Positions 5,684-13,802 of a DNA stretch of 13,802 nt are shown in pieces; position 1 is the stretch's first letter, and the number at the start of each line of letters is the position of its first letter. The DNA lies in assembly GCA_902826155.1 (NCBI GenBank), contig CADEDU010000003.1:1-13802 (forward strand), read 5' to 3'. Below the pieces are notes generated by a model, which did no database searches, was not told the origin of the DNA, and saw only the letters and a list, made by a program, of their open reading frames with translations. This DNA is from an uncultured beta proteobacterium. Lineage in GTDB: Bacteria; Pseudomonadota; Gammaproteobacteria; Burkholderiales; SG8-39. The translations under genes were made by a program, and so were the position numbers.

Positions 5684-8600
5684 ATGAAACAGTCGGTGGA
5701 TCCGACCACAGCGTTGCGCGAAATTGCGCGTGCAACCCGGCAGCCCGAGGCCGAGGTGGTCGAACGTCTGATCGATCTCTTGCCGTTCGATGCGGTGGCT
5801 GAACGCACCATCGAACGGGAAGCTCTCGCTCTGGCCGAGGCGGTGCGCAGTCATCGCGGTTCCGGACTGTCGGCTGAAGGCTTTCTCGCGCACTTCGGGC
5901 TCGACACGCGCGAAGGCATCGCGCTCATGTGCATGGCCGAGGCGCTGCTGCGCATTCCCGACGGGCCCACCGCCGACCGATTCCTCGCCGACAAGCTGGC
6001 CGATACCAACTGGGCTGCGCAGGACACCGACGACAACGTGCTGTTGAACGCGGCGACCTGGGGCTTGATGCTTACCGGGCGGCTCTACGACTGGCGCTCC
6101 GACGGACGCGGCGGCATGGCCACGACGATCGCGAGCGCCGTGCGCCGCCTGGGCGAGCCCGTCGCGCGCACCGCAGTGCGTCAGGCGATGCGCATCATGG
6201 CCGAACAGTTCATCGCGGCCGAGAAGATCGAAACAGCGATCAGCGCCGCGCCACAGCGCGAGGCAGCCGGCTATCGCTTCTCGTACGACATGCTGGGCGA
6301 ATCGGCCAAGACCGAAGAGGATGCCGAGCGGTACACCGAAGCCTACCGGCACGCGATCAGCGCACTCGGCGGAGGTTTCTCGGAGAAGCCGGAGTACGAG
6401 CGCGCGGGAATCTCGGTGAAGCTCTCGGCGCTGCACGCGCGGTTCGAAACGCCCAAGCGCCAGCGCGTGATGGCCGAACTGCTGCCCCGGCTGCGTTCAC
6501 TGGCGCTCGCCGCAAAGAACGGCGGCGTGCCGCTCACCATCGACGCCGAAGAATCAGACCGGCTGATCCTCACGCTGGAATTGTTCGAGGCGCTCGCCAC
6601 CGACTCCGCACTGTCCGGCTGGAATGGGCTGGGGCTGGCGGTGCAGGCCTACACCAAGCGCGCGTTGCTCGTGTGCGACTGGTTGATTGCACTGGCCAAG
6701 CGAAGCGGCCGGCGCATTCCGGTGCGCCTGGTGAAAGGCGCGTACTGGGACACCGAGATCAAGCATGCGCAGGTGCACGGCCTGTCCGACTACCCGGTGT
6801 TCACCCGCAAGGCCGCGACCGACGTCTCGTATCTGGCGTGCGCACACCGGCTGCTCGGCGCGAGCAAGTACATCTTTCCCGCGTTCGCCTCGCACAATTG
6901 CCACACCGTGGCGGCAGTGCTGCATCTTGCGCGCGACGTGCATGGCACCACCGAGTTCGAATTCCAGAAACTGCAAGGCATGGGTGATCCGCTGTACGAC
7001 TCGCTCATGGCCGATGCCGCGCGGCGCACGCCTTGCCGGATCTACGCGCCGGTGGGCAGTCACCGCGACCTGCTCGCGTACCTGGTGCGACGCCTGCTCG
7101 AGAACGGCGCCAACAGCTCGTTCGTGCATCAGATCGCCAACCCCGAAGTCTCCCTCGATGCGCTAATCGCGGGCCCGCGCGGCCGGCTCTCCAGACCGTA
7201 CACACCAAACCCGCGCGTACCCAGTCCACTCGAGCTGTATCCCGATCGCACCAATTCGACCGGTCTCGATCTGACCGATCCGGCGACACTGGAAACGATG
7301 GCCGATCAGGTCCGCAGGGACCGCGCGGCCGCCGCGCACGAAGCCGCGCCCTCCGGCCTCACCGTGCTGTACGAGCCGGGTCATCTCACTTCGCCGGTCG
7401 GTTCGGTCAAGCTGACCTCGCGCGACGAACTGGGCACGATGATCGAGCGGGCGCAGGCCGCCTTCAAAGTGTGGTCGAACCAGCCGGCGGAGTTTCGCGC
7501 CTCGGTGATGGAACGCGCGGCAAACCGCATCGAGGCAGAACGGCTCGCGCTGAGCGCGCTGATCGTGCGCGAGGCCGGCAAGACCTACGACGATGCGCTC
7601 GCCGAGGTGCGCGAGGCGGTCGACTATCTGCGCTATTACGCGCAGGAGGCGCGCCGGCTGTTCGGTTCGCTCAGCCTGATGCCGGGCCCCACCGGCGAAC
7701 GCAATTCGCTCTCGCTCAACGGCCGCGGCGTGTTCGCGTGCATCAGTCCGTGGAATTTCCCGCTGGCGATTTTCATCGGTCAGGTGAGCGCGGCGCTGGC
7801 CGCCGGCAACTGCGTGGTGGCGAAACCTGCCGAGCAAACGCCGATCGTGGCGCAGCGCGCGGCATCGATCCTGGTAGAGAGCGGCGTACCGCGATTCGCG
7901 TTGTCGGTGGCGGTGGGCACGGGCGAGGTGATCGGCGCGCCGCTGGTCGCCGATTCGCGCATCGCCGGCGTGGCGTTCACCGGCTCGGTGGCCACCGCGC
8001 AGCACATCAACCGTGCGCTCGCTGCGCGCAACGGACCGATCGTGCCGCTGATCGCCGAGACCGGCGGGCTCAACGCGATGATCGTCGACTCCTCCGCATT
8101 GCCCGAGCAGGTGGTGTCCGATGTCATCGTGTCGGCGTTCCAGAGCGCGGGACAGCGCTGCTCGGCGCTTCGCGTGCTCGCGCTGCAGGCGCCGATCGCC
8201 GATCGCGTGATCGACATGCTGTCCGGAGCGATGCGGCAGCTCAAACTCGGCGATCCGGCCGAGCCCGACACCGACGTCGGCCCGGTCATCGACGTCGACG
8301 CGCTGGCCGCGCTCGACAAGCATCGCAAGCACCTGTCGACCATCGGCAAGCTGGTCGGCGAAACTCCGCGCCCGAACAACCTTCCCAAAGGGCTGTTCTT
8401 CCCGCCGATCGCGTTCGAAGTCGCGCTCGATCAATTGCCCGAGACCGAGGTGTTCGGTCCGATCCTGCACATCGTGCGCTACAAGCGCAGCGAACTCGAC
8501 CTCGTGCTCGCGCGCATCGGCGCGACCGGCCACGGACTGACCCTGGGCATCGCCACGCGCATCGATCGCTTCGTCGATGAGGTCACTTCGGTGCTGCACG

Positions 8601-8794
8601 TGGGCAACACCTACGTCAACCGCTCGATGATCGGCGCGGTCGTCGGCGTGCAGCCGTTCGGAGGCGAAGGGCTGTCGGGCACCGGCCCGAAAGCAGGCGG
8701 CCCGAACTACGTGGCGCGCTTCGCCGTCGAGCGCACGCTCACCGTCAACACCGCGGCGGTCGGCGGCAACGCCGCGCTGCTGAGCGAAGGCTGA
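5684..8794 (+). CDS. putA: Bifunctional proline dehydrogenase / glutamate-semialdehyde dehydrogenase, short PutA
   Basis: A 1036-residue PutA that oxidises proline to P5C with FAD, passing electrons to quinone at the membrane, then P5C/glutamate semialdehyde to glutamate with NAD. The N-terminal third is the arm and PRODH barrel, with V-R-L-V-K-G-A-Y-W-D (347-356), F-A-S-H-N, E-F-x-x-x-K-L-Q-G-M-G and the R-R-L-L-E-N-G-A-N-S-S-F helix. The C-terminal half is an aldehyde dehydrogenase with W-N-F-P, catalytic Glu792 (A-E-T-G-G) and Cys826 (G-Q-R-C-S), 34 residues apart as usual. The length matches short (about 1000-residue) PutAs. There is no ribbon-helix-helix DNA-binding domain, so it cannot repress its own gene as long PutAs do. 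The ATG at 5684 was chosen over GTG 5636, which lies in a hairpin; neither has a good Shine-Dalgarno. It stands alone, ending 12 bp from the converging transporter gene. Confidence 0.95.
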   Translation: MKQSVDPTTALREIARATRQPEAEVVERLIDLLPFDAVAERTIEREALALAEAVRSHRGSGLSAEGFLAHFGLDTREGIALMCMAEALLRIPDGPTADRFLADKLADTNWAAQDTDDNVLLNAATWGLMLTGRLYDWRSDGRGGMATTIASAVRRLGEPVARTAVRQAMRIMAEQFIAAEKIETAISAAPQREAAGYRFSYDMLGESAKTEEDAERYTEAYRHAISALGGGFSEKPEYERAGISVKLSALHARFETPKRQRVMAELLPRLRSLALAAKNGGVPLTIDAEESDRLILTLELFEALATDSALSGWNGLGLAVQAYTKRALLVCDWLIALAKRSGRRIPVRLVKGAYWDTEIKHAQVHGLSDYPVFTRKAATDVSYLACAHRLLGASKYIFPAFASHNCHTVAAVLHLARDVHGTTEFEFQKLQGMGDPLYDSLMADAARRTPCRIYAPVGSHRDLLAYLVRRLLENGANSSFVHQIANPEVSLDALIAGPRGRLSRPYTPNPRVPSPLELYPDRTNSTGLDLTDPATLETMADQVRRDRAAAAHEAAPSGLTVLYEPGHLTSPVGSVKLTSRDELGTMIERAQAAFKVWSNQPAEFRASVMERAANRIEAERLALSALIVREAGKTYDDALAEVREAVDYLRYYAQEARRLFGSLSLMPGPTGERNSLSLNGRGVFACISPWNFPLAIFIGQVSAALAAGNCVVAKPAEQTPIVAQRAASILVESGVPRFALSVAVGTGEVIGAPLVADSRIAGVAFTGSVATAQHINRALAARNGPIVPLIAETGGLNAMIVDSSALPEQVVSDVIVSAFQSAGQRCSALRVLALQAPIADRVIDMLSGAMRQLKLGDPAEPDTDVGPVIDVDALAALDKHRKHLSTIGKLVGETPRPNNLPKGLFFPPIAFEVALDQLPETEVFGPILHIVRYKRSELDLVLARIGATGHGLTLGIATRIDRFVDEVTSVLHVGNTYVNRSMIGAVVGVQPFGGEGLSGTGPKAGGPNYVARFAVERTLTVNTAAVGGNAALLSEG

Positions 8795-8806
8795 GTTCGC
8801 ACCGCT

Positions 8807-9739
8807 TCAGGTACCCGTCGCGCGCGCCTTCGCCGGCGCACTCGAATAAGCCGGCAACGCCGCCAGCACGATGCCGCTCAGCAGCAGCACCATGGCCGCG
8901 ATCTTGGCCGCGCCGATCTGCTCATCGAGCAACAGCCAGGCGAGGATGGTCGAGCCGATCGGTTCACCGAGAATCGCGATCGCCACGACCGTCGCCGGAA
9001 AATGCTTGAGCGACCAGTTGAACGCGCTGTGGCCGAGCAGTTGCGGGCCGAGTGCGAGTGCGATGAGCAGTACCCATGCCGCCGCCGGAAGGTTGATCAT
9101 CGGCGCGCGCATCGTCAGCGCCGCGACCACCAGGAATACAGCGGCCACCGCGTACACCACGCTCACATAGGCGAGCAGAGAAACGCCCGCACGCAGTTTG
9201 CGGCCGATCAGCAAATAGCCGCACATCGCCAGCGAACCGATCACGGCGAGCGCATTGCCTAACACCGGATTCGCACCGGCTGCATGGCCCGCCCCTTGAT
9301 CGGTCGCGAAGATCGCCAGACTCCCCGCCAGCGCCATTCCGATTGCGACCACCATGCGCGCCGACAGCGGTTCGCGCAGGAACAGCCACGAGCCCAGGCC
9401 GATCCAGATCGGATTGGTCGTCACCAGCGCCACCGAGGAGGCCACGCTGGTGTAGTCGAGCGACACGATCCAGCTGGCGAAGTGCAGCGCGAGGAACGCA
9501 CCGGCGCCGATCGCAAGGCCCCACTGCCCTTGCTTGAGGCTGCGAAGCTCCGCCGTGCGCACCGCCATGGCGATCGGCGCCAGCACCAACGCCGCAATGC
9601 CCAGCCGCAGCGCTGCGATCGCGATCGCCGCTACGCCCGCCTCCAGCGCATAGCGGATCAGGATCGACGCCGAAGACACGATCAGCACGCCTGCCCCGAG
9701 CACGGCAAGCGCGAGCGGACGATTGATCGGAGCAGACAA
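8807..9739 (-). CDS. EamA/DMT-family (10-TMS) membrane transporter
   Basis: A 310-residue inner-membrane protein with about ten hydrophobic helices in two EamA repeats. The first repeat covers roughly residues 8-146, with the typical T-T-N-P-I-W (107-112) and F-L-R-E-P-L (120-125). The second covers roughly 158-297, with L-G-E-P-I-G-S at 257-263 and L-L-L-D-E-Q (269-274). A short charged tail ends the protein. The family exports amino acids, metabolites or drugs, and some members import nucleosides or purines. The start is a TTG at 9739 with AGGCGG a few bases upstream; no ATG occurs before residue 58. The stop of xdhB lies 15 bp upstream on the same strand, so it is probably the third gene of the xdh operon. 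This suggests a purine or a purine-derived product as cargo; that is inference from context only. Confidence 0.88.
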   Translation of the reverse strand: MSAPINRPLALAVLGAGVLIVSSASILIRYALEAGVAAIAIAALRLGIAALVLAPIAMAVRTAELRSLKQGQWGLAIGAGAFLALHFASWIVSLDYTSVASSVALVTTNPIWIGLGSWLFLREPLSARMVVAIGMALAGSLAIFATDQGAGHAAGANPVLGNALAVIGSLAMCGYLLIGRKLRAGVSLLAYVSVVYAVAAVFLVVAALTMRAPMINLPAAAWVLLIALALGPQLLGHSAFNWSLKHFPATVVAIAILGEPIGSTILAWLLLDEQIGAAKIAAMVLLLSGIVLAALPAYSSAPAKARATGT

Positions 9740-9754
9740 CCGACAGCCGCCTGG

Positions 9755-12118
9755 CTACTTCGCGGCCGTCTTGCCCGACGGCGGTGGCGCGCGCATTGCT
9801 TCGACGGCGCGCAGCACCTGTTCCGGCGTGGCCGGTGCATTCAGCGTCGGACTCGATCGATATTCACCCACCGCGGCCACCGCATCGCGAATCGCGTGGA
9901 ACACCGACATCGCCAGCATCAGCGGCGGCTCGCCCACCGCCTTGGACCGATGGATCGAATCCTCGACGTTCTCGCCGCGCGTCCACAATTTCGCGTGAAA
10001 CGCCGCCGGTACATCGGATGCGAGCGGAATCTTGTACGTCGAGGGCGCGTGCGTCATCAACCTGCCCTGCTCGTTCCACCGGAGCTCCTCGCAGGTGAGC
10101 CAGCCCATGCCCTGGATGAAGCCGCCTTCGATCTGACCCAGGTCGATCGCCGGGTTGAGCGAACGTCCGGCGTCATGCAGCAGGTCGGCGCGCAGCAGGC
10201 GCGTCTCGCCGGTAAGCGTGTCGATCGCGACCTCGGACACCGCCGCGCCATACGCGAAGTAGTAGAACGGGTGACCGTGAAACGCCTGCGCATCCCAGTG
10301 GATCTTCGGGGTCTTGTAAAAGCCGCTCGCCCATAGTTGCACGCGCGCGTCGTAGGCGAGCTTCACCAGATCCACGAACGGCACGCGCTTGCTGCCGAGC
10401 TGAACGTGGTTCGATGCGAAGTCGATCGACTCGACCGGCACGTTGAAGCGCTGCGCGGCGAACGCGATCAGGCGCTCCTTGATCGTCGACGCCGCCTGCT
10501 GCGCCGCCTTGCCGTTGATATCACTTCCACTCGAGGCGGCCGTGGCCGAGGTGTTCGGCACCTTGCTGGTGTCGGTGGCCGACACGCGCACCCGGTCGAT
10601 GTCCAGACCAAGTTCATGCGCCACCACCTGCGCCACCTTGGTGAACAGCCCCTGGCCCATCTCGGTGCCGCCGTGATTGAGCAGCACGCTGCCGTCGGTG
10701 TACACGTGCACCAGCGCACTCGCCTGATTGAGCTTGGTGGTGTTGAACGAGATGCCGAACTTCACCGGCGTCATGGCGATGCCGCGCTTGATGATCGGAC
10801 TGTGCGCGTTCCACGCCCGGATCGCCGCGCGCCGCTCCACATACGAAGCCGACGTGCAGAGTTCGTCGAACAGCTGGTCGGCCACGAAATCCTCGACCTT
10901 CTGTCCGTACGGCGTGTCGTCGCGGCCAGGTCCGTAGAAGTTCAGCCGCCGCACTTCGAGCGGATCGGCGCCGATCGTGCGCGCGATATGGTCGATCGCC
11001 ATCTCGATCGCCATCATGCCCTGCGGACCACCGAAGCCGCGGAACGCCGTGTTCGACTGGGTGTGCGTCTTGCAGCGATGCGACACGACACGCACCGCCG
11101 GCAGGAAGTACGCGTTGTCGACGTGGCACACCGCGCGGTCGTTCACCGCTGCCGACAGATCGGCCGAGAAGCCGCAGCGCGAGGCGAGCATCACATCCAG
11201 CGCAAGGATGCGGCCAGCGTCGTCGAAGCCGATGTCGTACTCGACCAGGAAGTCGTGGCGCTTGCCTGTGATGACGAAATCGTCGTCGCGGTCGTAGCGC
11301 AGCTTCACCGGGCAACCGAGCTTGTGTGCCGCGATCGCGGCCGCGCAAGCCGGTTGCGCACCTTGCGTCTCCTTGCCGCCGAACCCACCGCCCATGCGCC
11401 GGCACTCGACGACCACGCGATGCGCGTCGATACCCAACGCATGTCCGACCAGATGCTGCACCTCGGTCGGATGCTGCGTGGAACTGAGCACGCGCATGGT
11501 GCCGTCTTCGGTGGGAATGGCGTAGGCCACCTGGCCTTCGAGATAGAACTGCTCCTGTCCGCCGATCGTGAAGCGATGCTTGAGCCGACGCGGTGCCTGC
11601 TTGAGCGCCTGACGCCAATCGCTGCGCTCCAGCGTGACCGACGGCAGCACGTACGAGCGCTGCGCCAGCGCCTGCTCGATCGTGAGAATGGCCGGCAGAT
11701 CGAAGTATTCGATCACCGCCAGCCGCGCCGCGCGCCGCGCCTGCTCGACCGATTCGGCGACCACCAGGAACATCGGCTGACCCAGGTACTGCACCAGGCT
11801 GGAGGCCAGGATCGGCTCATCGTGCAGCACCGGCCCGATCTCGTTCGATCCGGGCACGTCGGCCGCGGTGAGCACGGCGACCACGCCTGCTGCCGCGCGC
11901 ACCGCGGTGAGATCCATCGAGCGGATGCGCGCGTGCGAGCGCTGCGACAGACCGAATACCCCATGCAGCGTGCCGCGCAGCTCGCGCACGTCGTCGATAT
12001 AGAACGCCTCGCCGCTCACGTGCAGATGCGCACTGTCGTGCGCGAACGCTTGCCCGACTGCACCATTAGCCGCGCCCGCGGCCACGCTCGACGCGTGCGG
12101 CACGCGCGGATCGTTCAC
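9755..12118 (-). CDS. xdhB: Xanthine dehydrogenase, molybdenum-binding large subunit
   Basis: A 787-residue subunit carrying the molybdopterin cofactor, hydroxylating hypoxanthine to xanthine and then urate with the XdhA subunit. The active-site residues known from the bovine enzyme are all present at the right spacing: Gln215 (S-T-Q), Glu250 (G-G-F-G-G-K-E), Arg328 (N-D-R-A), Phe362 in F-R-G-F-G-G-P-Q (359-366), Phe458 (G-I-S-F), and the catalytic base Glu730 (K-A-V-G-E-P-P). Glu250 and Arg328 are the residues that distinguish purine dehydrogenases from aldehyde oxidases, so the purine assignment is strong. H-G-G-T-E-M-G-Q-G (482-490) is the cofactor-binding stretch. The start GTG at 12118 overlaps the xdhA stop by four bases (GTGA). 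Length is close to the 777 residues of the Rhodobacter protein. No xdhC, the cofactor sulfuration/insertion chaperone, follows it. Confidence 0.97.
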   Translation of the reverse strand: MNDPRVPHASSVAAGAANGAVGQAFAHDSAHLHVSGEAFYIDDVRELRGTLHGVFGLSQRSHARIRSMDLTAVRAAAGVVAVLTAADVPGSNEIGPVLHDEPILASSLVQYLGQPMFLVVAESVEQARRAARLAVIEYFDLPAILTIEQALAQRSYVLPSVTLERSDWRQALKQAPRRLKHRFTIGGQEQFYLEGQVAYAIPTEDGTMRVLSSTQHPTEVQHLVGHALGIDAHRVVVECRRMGGGFGGKETQGAQPACAAAIAAHKLGCPVKLRYDRDDDFVITGKRHDFLVEYDIGFDDAGRILALDVMLASRCGFSADLSAAVNDRAVCHVDNAYFLPAVRVVSHRCKTHTQSNTAFRGFGGPQGMMAIEMAIDHIARTIGADPLEVRRLNFYGPGRDDTPYGQKVEDFVADQLFDELCTSASYVERRAAIRAWNAHSPIIKRGIAMTPVKFGISFNTTKLNQASALVHVYTDGSVLLNHGGTEMGQGLFTKVAQVVAHELGLDIDRVRVSATDTSKVPNTSATAASSGSDINGKAAQQAASTIKERLIAFAAQRFNVPVESIDFASNHVQLGSKRVPFVDLVKLAYDARVQLWASGFYKTPKIHWDAQAFHGHPFYYFAYGAAVSEVAIDTLTGETRLLRADLLHDAGRSLNPAIDLGQIEGGFIQGMGWLTCEELRWNEQGRLMTHAPSTYKIPLASDVPAAFHAKLWTRGENVEDSIHRSKAVGEPPLMLAMSVFHAIRDAVAAVGEYRSSPTLNAPATPEQVLRAVEAMRAPPPSGKTAAK

Positions 12119-13662
12119 GCCGCGCCCTCTTCGCTCAACCCGTAGCCGCTCGGTTCAAGGCCATAGAGGTCGCCGGGCGCATCGCCGAGCGCGCGCGTCG
12201 ACTCGAGCAGGAACTTGCGCAGCAGATTGCGTGCAACGGTGCGTCGGTACTCTCCGCTCGCGCGCATGTCGGTGATCGGACTGAAATCGCGATCGAGCGC
12301 CTGCATCGCGCGCGCGCAGGTTGCCTCGTTCCAGACCGAATCGCGCAGCGCCGCTTCGCACGCGCTCGCCCGCTTGGGTGTGACCGCCATGCCACCGAAC
12401 GCCACGCGCGCCATGTCGATCCGGCCGTCTTCGATGCTGAGCGCGAACCCGGCGCAGACCGCCGAGATGTCCTGATCGAAACGCTTGGAGATCTTGTACG
12501 CGCCGATCAACGTATCGGGCACCGGTGTGGGGACGACGATGCGCTCGATGATTTCGCCAGCATGCAGGCCGGTCTTTTGATAGCCGAGATACAGCGCTTC
12601 CAGCGGCAGCTCGCGGCGCATCGTGCCGCGCAGCATCGCCACCCGCGTACCGAGCGCGATCAGGATCGGCATCGAATCGCCGATCGGCGAACCATTGGCG
12701 ATATTGCCGCCCAGCGTGCCAGCGTTGCGAATCGGCGGTGAGGCGAAGCGACGGAAGAAGTCGCGCAGTTGCGGATAGTGGACAACGAGCGCGTCGAACG
12801 CGTCGCTCAGCGGCACCGCGGCGCCGATCGTGATGTGCGCGTCGGTGGTTGCGATCTGCTTGAGCTCCGCAACATTGCCCAGATAGACGATATCGCCCAG
12901 GTCGCGCAGCTGCTTGGTCACCCACAAGCCGACATCCGTGCCGCCCGCCAGAACGCGCGCGTTGGGATGGCTGGTCAGCACTTCGCCGACTTCGGCCAGT
13001 GAAGCGGGCGCGATGAATCGCCGCGGCGCCGTACCAACGCGCAACGACGCGTGCCGCTGCAGGCCGCCGAGCTGCGCCGCGAGTCTTGCGTCGTCGTGTC
13101 CCTCGGTGCCCGGCCCCTCTCCTTCCGTCGACACCGGTCCGCGCTGGTGCAACTGCAGCGCCGCTTCGATGATCGGTCGATAGCCGGTGCAGCGGCATAG
13201 GTTGCCGGCGAGCGCATCGGTAACCGCACGGCGATCGGGTGCCGGATTGTTCCGATGCAGCGCGAACAGCGACATCACGAATCCGGGGGTGCAGAACCCG
13301 CACTGCGAGGCATGCGTGTCGACCATCGCCTGCTGCACCGGATGCAACCGTCCGGAGGTCGGGTCGCGCAGGCTTTCGACGGTAAACAGTGCCTTGCCGT
13401 CAAGCGTAGGCAGGAACTGGATGCACGCGTTGACGGCGCGATAGCGCACCGCGCCCTCGACGAGTTCGCCTAACACCACGGTGCAGGCCCCGCAATCGCC
13501 CTCGGCACAACCTTCCTTGGTGCCGGTTCGGAACTCCGTTTCGCGCAGCCACTGCAGCACTGTGCGCGTCGGATCGACGACTTGCACCACGCGCACCTGC
13601 CCGTCGAGTACGAAGCGCACGGTGCCCGGGTGGTCCGGTAGGAGCGGCTGGGGACTGGTCAT
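12115..13662 (-). CDS. xdhA: Xanthine dehydrogenase, iron-sulfur/FAD small subunit
   Basis: A 515-residue subunit that carries electrons from the molybdenum site to NAD. The plant-type [2Fe-2S] domain has Cys52, Cys57, Cys60 (G-C-A-E-G-D-C-G-A-C) and Cys80. The second [2Fe-2S] domain has Cys121, Cys124 (Q-C-G-F-C-T-P-G), Cys156 and Cys158 (L-C-R-C-T-G-Y). The FAD domain shows V-L-A-G-G-T-D-V-G (237-245) and T-L-G-G-N-I-A-N-G-S-P-I-G-D-S (316-330), followed by the CO-dehydrogenase-flavoprotein C-terminal domain (about 385-490) with K-R-F-D-Q-D-I-S. A variable, Glu/Gly-rich linker (about 172-205) joins the parts. The frame stays open 44 codons further upstream, but that part is arginine-rich and unlike the family, so the ATG at 13662 is preferred even though no clear Shine-Dalgarno precedes it. 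It is first in the operon with xdhB and the transporter. Confidence 0.96.
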   Translation of the reverse strand: MTSPQPLLPDHPGTVRFVLDGQVRVVQVVDPTRTVLQWLRETEFRTGTKEGCAEGDCGACTVVLGELVEGAVRYRAVNACIQFLPTLDGKALFTVESLRDPTSGRLHPVQQAMVDTHASQCGFCTPGFVMSLFALHRNNPAPDRRAVTDALAGNLCRCTGYRPIIEAALQLHQRGPVSTEGEGPGTEGHDDARLAAQLGGLQRHASLRVGTAPRRFIAPASLAEVGEVLTSHPNARVLAGGTDVGLWVTKQLRDLGDIVYLGNVAELKQIATTDAHITIGAAVPLSDAFDALVVHYPQLRDFFRRFASPPIRNAGTLGGNIANGSPIGDSMPILIALGTRVAMLRGTMRRELPLEALYLGYQKTGLHAGEIIERIVVPTPVPDTLIGAYKISKRFDQDISAVCAGFALSIEDGRIDMARVAFGGMAVTPKRASACEAALRDSVWNEATCARAMQALDRDFSPITDMRASGEYRRTVARNLLRKFLLESTRALGDAPGDLYGLEPSGYGLSEEGAA

Positions 13663-13701
13663 ACGTCGGTGGAGACGGACTCGACTGATGCGGATCGACC
13701 G

Positions 13702-13713
13702 GCAGGATCCTGC
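13702..13713. promoter_or_regulatory. Perfect 12-bp palindrome upstream of xdhA
   Basis: GCAGGATCCTGC is a perfect palindrome centred about 45 bases upstream of the xdhA start codon, with partial symmetry continuing outside (13700/13715 and 13698/13717 also pair). This is a likely operator position for the xdh operon. The surrounding 140 bp up to the window edge contain no recognisable gene and no convincing -35/-10 pair. Confidence 0.4.
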
Positions 13714-13802
13714 GGCTTTGTCAGGACCGATCTTGGCCCAAACCGTGGTCCGGCGCCAGAGTCGCGTTGCGTCGGTCCGCCGGATGGCGCGCATGCGTTC
13801 GC

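Noticed and set aside
7163..8599. A 478-codon open frame on the minus strand opposite putA
   Set aside because: Antisense shadow of the aldehyde dehydrogenase half of PutA; low-complexity Arg/Gly/His-rich translation with no Shine-Dalgarno or family likeness.
8784..8800. GCGAA/TTCGC hairpin at the putA/transporter convergence
   Set aside because: Only 5 bp, no T-run, and it overlaps the putA stop; too weak to call a terminator.
10337..12145. A 602-codon open frame on the plus strand opposite xdhB
   Set aside because: Exact antisense of a strongly supported xdhB; the translation is rich in Arg/His/Ala/Leu with no domain, as expected from GC-rich codon bias on the opposite strand.
13663..13794. 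N-terminal extension of xdhA
   Set aside because: Arginine-rich sequence with no counterpart in XdhA proteins; the family fold begins right after the ATG at 13662.

Overview
This is a high-GC (about two-thirds G+C by eye) bacterial chromosomal segment with dense, mostly complete genes and short intergenic gaps. The gene families point to a proteobacterium, most likely Betaproteobacteria/Burkholderiales. That placement is inferred from family content and codon use; there is no rRNA or marker gene to fix it. No tRNA, rRNA, CRISPR array, insertion sequence or phage gene was seen.

Layout from left to right: (1) the 5' end of a Tat-exported, LivK-type ABC substrate-binding protein on the minus strand, cut by the window edge (1-173); (2) a small secreted LprI/DUF1311-like protein on the plus strand (408-857); (3) an HpaB/PvcC-family FADH2-dependent flavin monooxygenase on the minus strand (922-2373); (4) diverging from it across about 100 bp, a plus-strand operon of UbiD-family prenylated-FMN decarboxylase, DUF429 RNase H-fold protein and HAD hydrolase (2478-5496), whose genes overlap by a few bases; (5) a short, bifunctional PutA (proline to glutamate) without the usual DNA-binding domain (5684-8794); (6) a minus-strand operon read from the right edge: xanthine dehydrogenase small subunit xdhA, large subunit xdhB, then an EamA/DMT-family membrane transporter (13662 down to 8807).

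The genes form three catabolic themes. The receptor, the HpaB-like hydroxylase and the UbiD decarboxylase would fit uptake, decarboxylation and ring hydroxylation of an aromatic acid. Neither the flavin reductase for the hydroxylase nor the UbiX prenyltransferase for UbiD is present. PutA handles proline. The xdhAB pair handles hypoxanthine/xanthine, and all the active-site residues that separate purine oxidation from aldehyde oxidation are present. The place often held by xdhC is taken by a drug/metabolite-family transporter.

The points most worth a second look are: an apparent Tyr/His exchange in the phenol-binding triad of the HpaB-like enzyme; the UbiD-HpaB divergent pair with a nested palindrome inside its promoter region; the UbiD-DUF429-HAD operon of unknown logic; the PutA lacking its autorepressor, with hairpins in its leader; and a perfect 12-bp palindrome upstream of xdhA. 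I found no clear sign of a wholly new system. The window reads as ordinary metabolic chromosome with a few unusual combinations.
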